From: Blattamonas nauphoetae
Taxonomy: Eukaryota > Preaxostyla > Oxymonadida
Assembly (NCBI GenBank): GCA_033064195.1
Contig: JARBJD010000078.1
Location: forward strand, 205,270-269,269
DNA length: 64,000 nucleotides
Direction of reading: 5' to 3'
This document shows, in pieces, positions 45,961-57,750 of the stretch (position 1 is the stretch's first letter; each line of letters opens with the position of its first letter). The position numbers and the translations under genes were made by a program. The notes under the pieces are model-generated. The model saw only the letters and a program-made list of their open reading frames with translations. It ran no database searches and was not told the DNA's origin.

Positions 45961-48900
45961 ATGCACAGAGTTCTCATCATCGTCTCACTCTTCTTCTCAA
46001 TTCAATGTCTCGACCAAAATACTCCAGCCTCATTTCACTCGCTTTTCAACTCGGATGTTGAGACAAGAATTGAAATAGACAGTTACAACTCGAAGACACT
46101 GAGGCTGAACAAGAATGTGGTCCTCTCATCAAGCATCCAGATCCGATCGGAAGATCTCTCGGTGTTGGGCAATCATTCAACATTGTTATTCCAGCGCTCC
46201 GCTACGCTCGATTCAGAACAGCCAGCTACATCACCAAATCAACCATACCTTGCACATAAATCGCAACCATCACCAAGACTGATGAAGGATCAAGGTACCA
46301 TCGCGACTTTCATGTTTGAAGTGACGAATTCTACGTTTTGTGTGAGCCAAGTACACGCCATCCTAAATTCTGAAGGGACTGGAATCTGTTCGATGGCTGG
46401 CTCAACAGTCCACTTCTTATCAAGTACAATTACGTCAAATGGCCTGTTATCCCCTTTTCAGATCAGGACATCCGAAAATACAAAACTTTCATTTGGATCG
46501 CGGGTAATCCATTCTGATGTGACTCATCTCTCAAACTCGGACCATTTACTACCACTTGTTGGTCTCATGCGTTCCCCGACATCCTTGACGTCGTCTCCAT
46601 CTGCCGACTGGTCTGATTTGCCAACCACCCAAATTGAAACTGCCACGATCATCGGAACTGGCATATCGTTAGAATCGAAGCATCTGGTTACGGGAACTGG
46701 CCCTCTCTTCTCGTTTGGCCTCTCGAAGCACTCATCATCATTGGCTGCCTCTGACGGAAGCATCCACATGGAAACAAGTCTCCTCGGAAGCACTCTTGTG
46801 AATGTTTCATCGCCATCTGCTTTGTCGCCTAACGCTCAGCTGTTTGGGAGTGAAATCTCTCAACGAGTGGTTGGGAGTTGTGTGTCGTTTTGCACGAACC
46901 ACGACAGCGGGACGGGAATGATGTCACCGAATCTGGGAGGGAATGTGGTTTGTCTGAACACCTCGTTCGCCTCGTGCGTCCGCGAGCGAAACAAAGTCTT
47001 AGAGTTCTCATTCGAAGACCGAACCAACACCTCGACTCCTGCTCGTCTGAACAATGTGTCGTCAGATGTCACTTCCGTGTCCTTCACTCTCTGCACGTTC
47101 AACGCGATGACATACACATCTCAAGGCGACGCTGGCGGGGCCGCTGTCTTCCTTTCGCAGACTTCATCGTCCCTCACCCTCGCCGCCTGCTTCTTCCACA
47201 AGTGCACCTGCACTGGGAACGGGAACAAGGGCGGCGCAGTCTTCTTCGAGTCTTCTGCAAGCAGCCAGAAGCCGTTCTCCGTCTCCGCCTCCTCTTTCAC
47301 CGAGTGCTCCACTTTGTACAGTTCGACCTCGATGAACTGCGGGGGGAGTCTCTACCTGAACAACCCACTCTCCGTGACCATCGACAAATGCTTCTTCGAC
47401 ACGTCCAAAGCAGAGATGGACGGCGCTGGGTATCTCTGGACACTAAATGTCTCAATCTCCAACAGCGCCTTCGTCAAATGCTCATCGAGTCGACGTGGTG
47501 GCGCCATTTCACTTCGTCAAGCGCAGACTCTGTCTCTCTCCTTCGTCCAGTTCAGAACGTGCTCCTCTGTCGGACATCCCGACGGAAGGGACATCTATGT
47601 CTTCTACACGGAATACCCATTCACCGCCGACATGGTCACACTCTGCGACACTACGTCTGCTCAACCGAATGTCTATTTCATTGGCAATGGCACAGCAGAC
47701 AGCACTCTCGTCCCACAGGTCAAGTCAACTCCCACAATCACGTCTGTGGATGTTACCTTCGATGGAGACAAAGCAACAGTGACTGTCGAGACTGATCAAG
47801 CAATCAAAGGAACGTTGGGAGTGCTGCTGGATGAATCGAATGTTCCGCGGCTGGTGCATGTCAAGTTTGGAGAACCGTGGGAAGTCTCGAGAATCGGAAC
47901 AGCCGTTGTTTCGTGTGGAACGAACGGAATCCTTCCCATCGACACAACATACACTGAACGCAAATGGACACTGATTCCAGTCGCGCCACCGATCGTTGAC
48001 TCTGCTACCCCATCATTGCTGGAAGATTGGAACACAACAAAGATTGCGTTGAGTGGAGCCAATTTGGAGAAAGGAAGTTATTGGATGCTTGTTGAGAAGG
48101 ACGGGAAGAAGTGGAACATTTCACTGACTCGCTCAGACTCAGAAACACTGACTGGAACACCCCCTCTTCATCCATCGACAGCGCCAGGGAGACTGGAATG
48201 GTCGACAGAATACGAAGTGACTCAAGTGATGTGGGTTTATCCGGACGGACAGACTGAGGAAGAAGTCAGACTCACAAAACCTATCACTTTCACCACTCCA
48301 ATCGAACCGGCTAGAATTGTGGGAGTGAGTTGTGTGTTGGATGAAAGCAAAAACACAACGAGCTTCAAGCTGAGAGGTCGACAGATCCCTTCAGGTACTT
48401 ACAAAGTGACTCTGAACGAAGCGAATGGTCCTTTCTTTGATATCACATTCTCCAATCCCTTTTCGGAGGAGAGAGATTCGGAAGTGAAATCATTGACGAT
48501 TTATGGAAACAGTCCAATTCTTCAGTTCGGAACAACATACACACTGTTCACAGTTGGGTCGTTGCTAATTGATACCAGAAATCACACGTTCTCGATTTCG
48601 GCACCTTCTCGCCTGACTTCTGTGAAGAATGTTGGTTTTGCAGATGAAAGGAAGACAACTGTCTCCATCGAGCTGGTCGGAGTTGAGATGCCGACAACAC
48701 CACTGAAGCTTTTTGTTGTGAAGGAGGGCGACACGAAAGACAAGAACGTGAGTCTGGACGCAACATTCTCAACGAAAGAGACAGGAACAGCGATTGGAGT
48801 TGGATATTCTGAAAATGAAGAAGACAGAACGATCGTCTTTGGATTGAAACACACAGTGGTTGGACTGAAAGATGGAGACACCGATATTCTGATTGTTTCA

Positions 48901-50538
48901 GGACTTGAGATTGAAATGCCGGCGGAACCAGCTCGAGTTTTGTTGATCTCTTGCACAGATGGAGTGAACGAGACGAAAATGACAGTGGATGGAGTTGGAT
49001 TGTCAGAACACACAATATACACACTCTCTCTTTCAGGAAGACCAACATTGAGTGGACGGAACACAGACACCCACGTCACATCAATCGAAGTGACGGGAAC
49101 GACATCAACCAAAGCAGAATCAGACGAACTCGTTCTTTATCCTCTGACTGACGCTGACCTTCGATTTGGATTCACTTACGAGATCACAGGTGCATCAGCC
49201 AACAGCAAACCAGTTATGGTTGAATCGACACCCTCGTTCAGCACACCAACAGAACCAGCTCGAATCGAAGGCGTGGCCTGGAAGCTGAATGGATTGAACA
49301 ACGTGTTGATTGTCGAGCTGAGCGGGAGACTCTTGTCGTCGGCTGGGCAGACAGTTGTGTTGTCGGGATCGTCGCGTGAAGTCTCTTCGAATGGAGTGAT
49401 CTTCGACGTGACATCGACGAATTGCTTTGTGAACTTTTCGATTGGTTCGAGTGAGGACAACACGCATGTTGTGTTTGGAGGACGATACAAGCTCCTGTCT
49501 GTTGGATCAGGCTCATCATCATTTGTTGTGAACGCTGATCTCTTCATCGACGTTCCTCATCCTCCGACAATCACCTCCATCACCTGTCCAAGCGCTGTCT
49601 CCACCCCTTCGTTTGTTCTTACCGTCTCTGGTTCTGATCTTCCATCTGACAAGACATTCACAGTGGCACTGAATTCTGGCCACACATTCGAGATTTCGTT
49701 CAGTTCAGAAACGTCTGGAACGTCAGGGGATATCGCAATTGGAGGAGTTGAAGAGGTTCAATACGGGACAGGATACACGATCCAGTCGATCATTCGAAAA
49801 GTGTCTGGAAAGGAGGATGAACTGATCCTGTTCCCATCAACACCATTCACAACGCCACTCGGTCCGACGCTGTCGTTGATCTCGTGTGATTTCGATTTGT
49901 CAAATCCGAACTTTGTGAAAGTGACGCTGACAACGATGAATATGCCATCAGAAGCTTTCACGCTGACATTGACGACGACAGAGACACCAATCGAAATTAT
50001 TGAGCTGTCAGTGTCTGCAGCATCGATCTCGTCGGGATTGATTGTGGTAGAAGTGTACAACAAGACTCAAACACTGAAATATGGAAGGTCATACTCAGTT
50101 TCTGGAATGAGGAGTTCATCCGTGATTGCTGTTGTCTCAGCACCTCCATTCTCCACTCCAGATGCACCGATCAGAGTCACAGACGCTTCTTGCTCTCTGG
50201 GAGCAGAGAAACAGACATCCGCACTTGTGACTCTGACAGGAGTGAATTTGGGAGGAAACAAAGACTTCAACGTGACCGTTCAGACGATGGTCGGGTCGAC
50301 ACCAAGTGGCTCTGACATTTTGTTGAAAGGGACATTCTCTGGTGCATCATCATTGACCTCTCACACACTCTCTGTCTTGATCTTCGGGGCGGCCAGTCCT
50401 CAGCTCTCATTCGGAGCGACATATGTGATCACTGAGTTCGACGTTGATGAGAGCGTACCCCAGCTCGTAAAAACGAAGTATCTCAGTTTTTTTGTGAACT
50501 TTGTGAATGAGGAGGACTCTGACGACATAAATCTGTGA
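45961..50538 (+). CDS. large secreted surface protein: beta-helix plus nine Ig-like repeats
   Basis: 1525 residues with a signal peptide (MHRVLIIVSLFFSIQCLD). Residues about 60-580 show beta-helix rungs with cysteine motifs (ASSFTECSTLYSSTSMNCGG; ISNSAFVKCSSSRRGGAISL). From about residue 588 to the end there are roughly nine units of ~100 residues, each opening with 'TPxEPARIxxVSC' (PIEPARIVGVSC, MPAEPARVLLISC, TPTEPARIEGVAW, TPDAPIRVTDASC) and closing with 'LxFGxxYxI'. This resembles IPT/TIG-type immunoglobulin folds. The protein ends FFVNFVNEEDSDDINL with no transmembrane helix or GPI-type tail, unlike the two surface proteins upstream. Either it is secreted or its 3' end was lost; the AT-rich relic region begins right after the stop. 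No intron is needed. Confidence 0.8.
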   Translation: MHRVLIIVSLFFSIQCLDQNTPASFHSLFNSDVETRIEIDSYNSKTLRLNKNVVLSSSIQIRSEDLSVLGNHSTLLFQRSATLDSEQPATSPNQPYLAHKSQPSPRLMKDQGTIATFMFEVTNSTFCVSQVHAILNSEGTGICSMAGSTVHFLSSTITSNGLLSPFQIRTSENTKLSFGSRVIHSDVTHLSNSDHLLPLVGLMRSPTSLTSSPSADWSDLPTTQIETATIIGTGISLESKHLVTGTGPLFSFGLSKHSSSLAASDGSIHMETSLLGSTLVNVSSPSALSPNAQLFGSEISQRVVGSCVSFCTNHDSGTGMMSPNLGGNVVCLNTSFASCVRERNKVLEFSFEDRTNTSTPARLNNVSSDVTSVSFTLCTFNAMTYTSQGDAGGAAVFLSQTSSSLTLAACFFHKCTCTGNGNKGGAVFFESSASSQKPFSVSASSFTECSTLYSSTSMNCGGSLYLNNPLSVTIDKCFFDTSKAEMDGAGYLWTLNVSISNSAFVKCSSSRRGGAISLRQAQTLSLSFVQFRTCSSVGHPDGRDIYVFYTEYPFTADMVTLCDTTSAQPNVYFIGNGTADSTLVPQVKSTPTITSVDVTFDGDKATVTVETDQAIKGTLGVLLDESNVPRLVHVKFGEPWEVSRIGTAVVSCGTNGILPIDTTYTERKWTLIPVAPPIVDSATPSLLEDWNTTKIALSGANLEKGSYWMLVEKDGKKWNISLTRSDSETLTGTPPLHPSTAPGRLEWSTEYEVTQVMWVYPDGQTEEEVRLTKPITFTTPIEPARIVGVSCVLDESKNTTSFKLRGRQIPSGTYKVTLNEANGPFFDITFSNPFSEERDSEVKSLTIYGNSPILQFGTTYTLFTVGSLLIDTRNHTFSISAPSRLTSVKNVGFADERKTTVSIELVGVEMPTTPLKLFVVKEGDTKDKNVSLDATFSTKETGTAIGVGYSENEEDRTIVFGLKHTVVGLKDGDTDILIVSGLEIEMPAEPARVLLISCTDGVNETKMTVDGVGLSEHTIYTLSLSGRPTLSGRNTDTHVTSIEVTGTTSTKAESDELVLYPLTDADLRFGFTYEITGASANSKPVMVESTPSFSTPTEPARIEGVAWKLNGLNNVLIVELSGRLLSSAGQTVVLSGSSREVSSNGVIFDVTSTNCFVNFSIGSSEDNTHVVFGGRYKLLSVGSGSSSFVVNADLFIDVPHPPTITSITCPSAVSTPSFVLTVSGSDLPSDKTFTVALNSGHTFEISFSSETSGTSGDIAIGGVEEVQYGTGYTIQSIIRKVSGKEDELILFPSTPFTTPLGPTLSLISCDFDLSNPNFVKVTLTTMNMPSEAFTLTLTTTETPIEIIELSVSAASISSGLIVVEVYNKTQTLKYGRSYSVSGMRSSSVIAVVSAPPFSTPDAPIRVTDASCSLGAEKQTSALVTLTGVNLGGNKDFNVTVQTMVGSTPSGSDILLKGTFSGASSLTSHTLSVLIFGAASPQLSFGATYVITEFDVDESVPQLVKTKYLSFFVNFVNEEDSDDINL

Positions 50539-52140
50539 TTTTTTTCGGATAGATCATAGTTCAAAAAAAGTAGTGAAAATTAGATCTAGGTGACAAAACT
50601 GATTTCTATTAGAAACTTTCAACATATTGTTCCTTTTTATTCAGAATAAATCCACCGATCGCTCAATATAATGACTAGAGAGTGAGAAAATGAGTAGAGA
50701 AAAAAAGTGCGGTATTTCCTCTATAGGCACCAAATCAAGTCATCAACCACAGAATGACGCTCATTCACAACTAATTATCCACCAGACGAAAGTTTTTTAT
50801 AAGTGGTACGGGGGCTTGCTGTCCCAAGTTTTCAAAAATTTTCTCACACATACAGGGTGATCAGTGAAAACTTGAGTAGTTATAGAAGCGAATAGAGAAC
50901 CAATCTGAAATTGTCATTGAAATCAAAACTAAAAGTCAACGCCGATTGACCAATTTTGAATCTTGTATTAAAAGGAATTTATGACATTTTGATGACATCA
51001 ATATTTGGCCTAAATTCTAAAAATAATGGCCAAAAAAGGACCTCGTGAAAAGTGTCCTTTTTGAAGCTTTTTTTGAGTACTTTCCAAAAACAAAGTCGAT
51101 TTCTTTTTTTATTCAATTTTTTAATTTGGATAAGGGTATGCCAAAAAACCCCTCAAATCCAAAGAACTCAAATGTCCACCAAAAAGTGAAAGATCATGTG
51201 AAGGGGTATCCATCCTTGGAGTAATAGCTTGTGCAAACACCTGTGGGAGGAGGTGAAGGTCAATCTTTATGAGTTGATCAACATGAAAAAAGTGCGTTAT
51301 GGGAACTGTTGAAATTCATTATGCCTAATTATCCATTTATGAATCAATTATCATTCATTTATTGAGAAAATGTCAGAAAAACTGATGTGAAATGCATGAT
51401 TAGTGATATCAAAATAGATCCGCCCATCTTGTTCATCAGCTTCCCCTCTCACACAACGGTGTGTTACTCTCAGAATTTCATGACTTCTTCACATTCCAGT
51501 TTTACGACGCATGGATAACTTGATCTCGTGTGGATATGGTGTCTTTCACGTCATCAACAACAGTTGTTTCGATGCAGATGTCTGGACAGAACATTGATGA
51601 TGGTCATTGGAATCCATCGTAAACCAGCTGATACGGAAGAATAATGAAATGATTCTTGAAAAGAAACGGCAAACTTCGTAGTCAGGTACGATCAGGTTAA
51701 TTGTGTTCGTGAGACTGCATCCTTTCAGCTGAATTGAAAAACTGCCTGAACGAAAGAGATCATAATTTCTGTGAGGGTGAAAACACATACATCAGCATAT
51801 CTGAGAATTTCGTTGATGATGTGCCGGCCTCTGTTATTTTCTTTTCGGTTCCGCAAAATTTCAGTGTTCCACAATCACCCTCGAATCCCCTTCGCATCGA
51901 GTTGGACCTGCTAAGGTGATCGGAAACACAACTCCTTAGAGATTCAGGGAACTTTCTTCATGGTTTTCTTCAAAGCTTGGAATGATCTCGATTTGGAGAT
52001 CTTCTGCGAGATGATGGAATGGGAGAGAGTGTCGGCTTGTCCACACCAATAATGAAATTCCCTTGTTCTGTGTGAAGTGTTCCTTTAACTTCGGTGCGTG
52101 ATATTCGTGTTGGGCGAGTTGAGATTTGTTTGATCCACTC
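50539..52140. other. AT-rich gene-poor stretch with possible transposase scrap
   Basis: No ORF of convincing coding character. At 50854 a stretch beginning ACAGGGTGATCAGTGAAAAC has the look of a Tc1/mariner terminal repeat. At about 51206-51300 one frame reads PWSNSLCKHLWEEVKVNLYE, faintly like the 'LNPIENLWxxxK' end of a mariner transposase. No matching inverted terminus was found by eye, so this stays a weak guess. The short ORFs at 51546-51788 (-) and 51734-51919 (+) show nothing recognisable. Confidence 0.25.
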
Positions 52141-52320
52141 GGCTAATTCTCATCTGCCTGTCTCCCTTAATTCACATTTTGTCAATTCTTCCCGACTCAA
52201 CCCTGAGTGGACTGTGCCAAATATGTGTTCTTTCTTCTTGATCTTAACTGATGATCTGTAAATCGGATCGTTCTCGGAAGAAGAATCACTCAGCGAGATC
52301 ACATCAGAAAATAAACACGA

Positions 52321-53100
52321 TTGAACGGAGTCGCACAACGGACTCTCGATCTCGAATCAGATCACTATCTATGTCTTATTCACTGTATGATCCTCGTTTT
52401 CTCCTCAATCCTTTTGATCCTTCTAGATCAAAGGAATGAGGATTTTGAGGTGATTGCGTTCTTGGAAGAGGAGAAAATGAAATCAGTTCAGTTCTCTGAA
52501 TCTCATTGTGCTCTTCATATCGATCAAGTTTACTCAGATGATCAGAGACTGATTAAAAGAAGAGGATCATCGAATTCATGAAACCAAGACCCAAAGCGAA
52601 GAAGAAATGGATACTGAATTTCACAGAGTTGTGGACGCGTTGATTCAGAACAAGATTATGTTTGTACGCAGTAAATAAGGAGCAGAACTGTTCGAGTTCG
52701 AAAATCAGGATGATCCTGTCGGTCTACAGATACAGTAGGACATCGAAGGAAACAACGGAATCATTACCAGTTTTGGAGTGTGTATAAGAACCTTCAAGGA
52801 ACGCCACCACTTCTGTGGTATGAATACACAAAGTAATGACGAATTTCGTACAGCATTCCGAGGAAAACCTCAGTTTCATCAATGACACACGCCGACCTAA
52901 GAACGGGCAACTGGGAAGGACATCAACCACCCGTCAGGTGCGGATGGTGAATCGAAATCACAAAATAGCTCGCCTTTTGGCATATCCATTTTCAGTCTGT
53001 CTATCATAACATTATCACTGTCTTCCTGCTTTATTCCTGAAGAAAAATGCTGCATCGAAACTTTCCCATCAAAGTTTGCTTCAACTGATCCACAATTCAT
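52321..53100 (+). pseudogene. decayed coding remnant, family unknown
   Basis: A plus-strand segment shows protein-like stretches interrupted by stops, for example FEVIAFLEEEKMKSVQFSES in one frame. MDTEFHRVVDALIQNKIMFV at about 52608, then a stop, FEFENQDDPVGLQIQ, a stop, and EGNNGIITSFGVCIRTFKER lie in a single frame at about 52608-52880. Single-frame continuity across two stops suggests a degraded gene rather than chance. I do not recognise the family. Limits are approximate. Confidence 0.35.
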
Positions 53101-53599
53101 CTTGTTAGGTCTGTAAAAGTCCTTGGTTCAGTCCTCACCACTTGCCCACCCCACATCCTGTTGCGATCACAGAGGAACCTACTCTACCTTCGCTGGGTGT
53201 CGTGGAAGGCGGAGAAGCTTCAGTTCGGCCCGACGGAGAGCAGCTCCCACAGCAGCATGTCGAGGAGAACGTCATCAGACAACTTGTCAATGTCCCGCGT
53301 ATCCCGCGTCCGGTCCTGATCCGCCTGATGCTGTTTTGAGCCGAGGCAAAGACAACCAAAGATGATTAAGAGCACGTAGATGATACACAAAAACAATGAC
53401 AGTGTGTGCCAACGAACATGGAATCACTTCCACTCGACAGACCCGAAGGGCGATGTTACGATGTCAGAAGAATATGTGTTTGAGACAGTCTCCACAAAGC
53501 AGAAGGGAGTAGAATTCACCGATTCCGCTTCGGCGACACGCGCAGATGTGATCCAACCACATTCAACGCAGCAGCGGCAGGGAAGATCACAGCGTCATT

Positions 53600-55480
53600 C
53601 TATCTAATGTTTTTGACAAGGCCATGTTCGTCCAGAAGGAGTACGCCGTGCTGGTGTTCGACAAACAGGATGTTGAGTTTCCAGTGTCGTTTGCGGAAAT
53701 ACAGGCCGACGTCGTTCTTCCGACTTGGCGATTTGAGAATGCGGGTGGGTCGTGTGGACTGGTTGTGCGTCCGATGATATAGACAACGAATTGGAGGCTG
53801 CAGAGAATGGGTCAGATACGACGGGTTCACACTCCCGTTCCTCGACGCAATCATCTCGCAGTCTTTCACGTCCTCGTCCGTCTCGCCCAGCCCTGTCTGT
53901 GCTCAAAACGCACAATGGAATACAATTCGTCAGATTTCCTGCACAAGTCAAGAATGGAAACATCAACTGGGCTGACGTCAGCGGGCGACAGGACGGGAGT
54001 ATGGAAAAAGCGGCCCAGCCTGTTTTGGGCTGTGTACTGTTGTCCCTTCATATGCACAATTCGAAACCGCGGAGTGTTGTATTCGTGGAGGAGGGAGTCG
54101 AGATCAACATGCAATACTGACAGACCTCGCTCACCATCCATCTCCCGCGCTTCGTCTTCCACTTCCTGTGCCCTCATACGCCAAAATATTAGCTACACTC
54201 GTGCTCGCTCGATTCTGTTCTTCTCAATGGCAGCTGCGTTCTCCATCTCAGTGTTGGGATCTTTCTTCTTCGTTATCTCTTGTTTCGTTGCTGCAATCAG
54301 ATTGCGCTCGTCGGCTTCTCTCGCAAGTGTCCTGTCTTCGCCAATCAGCTTCAACACGCGCTCCTTCGTTGTGTTGCGTGAGGGTGAGATGAGAACTCAC
54401 CACTTCCAGCGTGTTGTTGGAACAATGCGTTCACTATCTTTCAACCGCAACTCCGACAGCAGCCGGACGCTCTCGTCCATCAGAAGCTCTGTCTTTGTCT
54501 TCCTCTCCTGCAGCTCCCGTGTCGTCGGAACGCCATCCACCGAACGATACGTCGTCGCTGCCTTTCCTTCCGCCCGCCCGTTGAGATGGACCGCTGTTTT
54601 CGGGCGTACTCTTTGTCGTACCATTCGATGTGGGTGAATTTGAACACACGTCGCCCCGAACTTCGAACAGCACGCGATACTACCCCTCCTCGAGTTCCTC
54701 AATCTCATCGGCCTCTTCAACAATGTTGGCCACAAATTTGGATCCGCCCTTACGCCAATCTGGAAGCGGATAATGAGGATGAGAAAGGCATACCGTGGGA
54801 GCTTACTTCACACGTGAGTGTCTCGCTTTCGAAGTGCTGTTTGAGGAGTGCCTGCACAGCGGTGCGGAAGACGTCGAATGACCGCTCGGGGTCTTCTTCA
54901 TGGCGGATTGGATCTGGAGGAGATGAAAATGCGAAGGGATGACATGGCACACGAGAAAGATTATGCTCCTTCTGTGTTTGCCACTACTCGACAAATCGCT
55001 GATATCTGTTGGGGTGGTTGGGCAGAATCTGCTAGAAAACCTTCAATCTGCGAGTGAAGAGTTGAGCTCGACAGCTGCCCCTCTTCTTTGTAGACGGAGT
55101 GTGGGCAGAGCAGATACAGAACTTCACTGCAGCTGTCCCCATCTTCACACCCGAACTCGTCGGTCGATGCAGTTGGCATGAACAGGCCTTCCTTCACACG
55201 ACGACGAAGAGCATTGGATGACCGTTTGGCTTGGAGCTTGTGTGCTGGCGGCTGTCTGACGAAGAAGGAGTGTGAGACAAGGCGCATGTTAATGCGGACG
55301 GGTTGGAAGTGGACTGAAGAAGATGAGGCAGATTGACAAGTTGAAAGAGGAAGAGGAGAGCACACGTGAAGAATCGAACAAACACACTCGCACCACTCTT
55401 CGGGAAAGGTGTGGAATGCTTCTGTTCGGAGAGAGCTGGTGAGAGAGGAGATGGCGATGGAAAAAGATGCAGAAAACACA
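53600..55480 (-). pseudogene. fragmented minus-strand coding remnant, family unknown
   Basis: Several minus-strand pieces read like protein: MRLVSHSFFVRQPPAHKLQ at about 55290; DPIRHEEDPERSFDVFRTAV with QALLKQHF at about 54930-54800; GGSKFVANIVEEADEIEELE at about 54755-54690, ending in TAG; RVFKFTHIEWYDKEYARK then, in a shifted frame, TAVHLNGRAEGKAATTYRSV and ELRLKDSERIVPTTRW (54660-54400); LSVLHVDLDSLLHEYNTPRF and RIVHMKGQQ (54110-54040); and GLYFRKRHWKLNILFVEHQH (53715-53650). Frames change without clear splice sites at several points and at least one stop interrupts. This points to a decayed host-type gene, higher in GC than its surroundings. Introns could explain some breaks. Confidence 0.45.
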
Positions 55481-55988
55481 CTCGATACTGTGCTGCTTGA
55501 TCAACATCAACGTAGATCATCCTCTGCCTGACCTGTTCTACTCGATATTTCACCTCAACACCTCCCCACTCTTTTTTTTTCTCCTTAACTCTCTTCTAAT
55601 CACTTACTTTTTGATTTTGTTTTTCCTTGTTGTCTCACATCTCCTGAAACTTCGTCTAATTTATTGATTCTTCATTCTTTCACAAGATTCATGCGTGATC
55701 AACCAAAAACAACCTTTGTGAGAATAATGATTGAATCGGGTCAATCTTGACAGAATGAGTCAATAATTATGAACGATGATGCACTTTAGACAGGAAATAG
55801 TGATCTTCAGATTTAATTTGAAAATTTCAGAGATTATGGGTTAGAAAGAAAGAATGGGCTTCATCTCCCCCAGTTTCAATTTGCACACCCAATTTCGACT
55901 CCTCACATCTTTCTACTGTGATTCTCTTTCACTTTTTCGTGGACGTTTTATTTATGTGGATTTTAGGGGTTTTTTGGTTTTCCCTAAA

Positions 55989-56582
55989 ATGAGTTGCGTA
56001 TTAACACCAAATCAACTACAGGAAATATTGGACAAAGAAAATTTGAAGATGAAAGTTCCACCAACTCTCAATCGACAAGGAACAACATATCTCACATCGA
56101 GCACTTTCGAATATTATCACGAAGATAAACCAGATGACATTTATCGAGTGTACTTACAGCGTTTTGTCAAAGGATCTAGACCACACACGAATCGCCAGAG
56201 ATACATTCAAGTATCCAATTGTTGCACGAAAGCAAAGTTTCTCGAGTCAATGAAAAACGAAAATTGTGAACTCATTTCTGAATACAAGTATGCTGATTCA
56301 CTTGTCACATACCGGTACGAAGGAGTCGAATGGAAAGTGATTCCATCGAAATGGATGAAGGGATATCGAGCTCATAATTGTCAACGAAAACATTACACAC
56401 AATCGTTTGTTGAAAATGAATTGAAAAAAGAGAATTGTGAACTCATTGGAACATACAAAAAGGTACTTGAGCCATTCAAATATCGCGATTTACGAACAAA
56501 GAATGAGTATTACGTTCGCTTGGACAATTGGTTGTATTTTGGAGACCGTCCTCACTTGAGAAAGTACCATGATAGGTCATGA
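55989..56582 (+). CDS. protein of an unrecognised repeated module (copy A)
   Basis: A 197-residue ORF from ATG 55989 (MSCVLTPNQLQEILDKENLK); an in-frame ATG at 55854 would add a hydrophobic leader that looks non-coding. The protein contains three related modules of about 50-60 residues. The pattern is 'FLESMKxENCELISEYKxxx', then 'VTYRYEGVEWKVIPSKWMKG', 'YRAH', and again 'SFVENELKKENCELIGTYKK' ... 'FGDRPHLRKY'. The second and third modules match the ORF at 58291-58680 closely. I know no named domain that fits; the layout resembles small DNA-binding modules with a 'G.rP' end, without zinc ligands. It lies upstream of the polymerase relic, so it is probably part of the same element. Confidence 0.6.
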   Translation: MSCVLTPNQLQEILDKENLKMKVPPTLNRQGTTYLTSSTFEYYHEDKPDDIYRVYLQRFVKGSRPHTNRQRYIQVSNCCTKAKFLESMKNENCELISEYKYADSLVTYRYEGVEWKVIPSKWMKGYRAHNCQRKHYTQSFVENELKKENCELIGTYKKVLEPFKYRDLRTKNEYYVRLDNWLYFGDRPHLRKYHDRS

Positions 56583-57750
56583 AAATACTGAAAATCTATT
56601 TTTGACCACAAATCAACGAAATCCAACATGATAACCATTTCGAAAAATTCTGAAAAAAATTCTAAAATGTCGGGGACATTGTCGGTCATCGAGCAAAAGA
56701 GGTTTGATCAAAATCGGTTGAGAATTCGTCGAACTGCGTACTGAACTTTAGTCCAAAAAGTGACCAAAAAAGTCGATGTTCCGATTTTGCTACTATGAAC
56801 CGCTTTATGGCTCAAATTGTGTTCAAACACGTTTGATTGCGACGGAAATCATTTTGAAAGGTAGGATTTTCGATAAAAAGCACTTTCTGAAAAAAAAGTT
56901 TGATCCGACCCATTGAGATTTTTTCGCGTTTTTTGAGATTTTTTTAGAAAAGGTATGGACGTTCGGGACTATGTCCTTTTGATCACTTTTCGTCGTCTAA
57001 TGGTGTTTTTGGGTGTGAAAACGCTAGTTGGCGTCTTTTTGTGTCATTCATCTCTGAAAACTTTTGACACCTCTACATTCGGACACTTTTTTATGAATTT
57101 TCACATTTCACTACTTTCACTTCATTTACTCCGTTATTGCATCATTTTAACGAACATAAGTCAACGCGAGACGTATAGCGCTTTTCCTTAGTTTCATTTT
57201 GTTGGTTCTTCGATCACACCTCTGACGTAACACTTGCACCAACATTTTGACACTATGGATTTTTTGATCCGAATTTCGTCACAAATCCTTCTTTCTCACG
57301 GTATGAGTGAGGTGTGCTCGAATTTTGAGGAGATTTTGTCGGATAGTTCTCTCATAAAGTCACTTTTTCATGTTTTCACTTCTCAACTTATGACCGTTTT
57401 TGTCACTTCAAAACCGACTGTAGTCCCTTTCATTTCATCACTTTTGCTCCCCATTTCACATTTGATCTGTTCACCATTCCTCTTCATTTTGCTCATATCA
57501 CTTCCATTTTGTGGGCCGTTCTCACTTCACTAGCACATCATTTTAGTCAACTTTTCATCAACTTTTTCACAAAAACAGAGTAAAAGAAAGCGAAACAAGC
57601 ATGAACGAAACGGGCAAGTATGAAACTGAGAGGGAAATTGACGATCGTGAAAACGGTGTGAAATGTGACACCAATAGTGAAAATTAGGTCTGTGTTCCGG
57701 TTGTTTTCGCTTAAAAAGAACAAAAATGATTCAAAAAAGTATGTGAAATG

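Noticed and set aside
55854-55988. Upstream start extending module protein copy A by 45 residues
   Set aside because: The extension is hydrophobic, unlike the rest, and has no counterpart in copy B.
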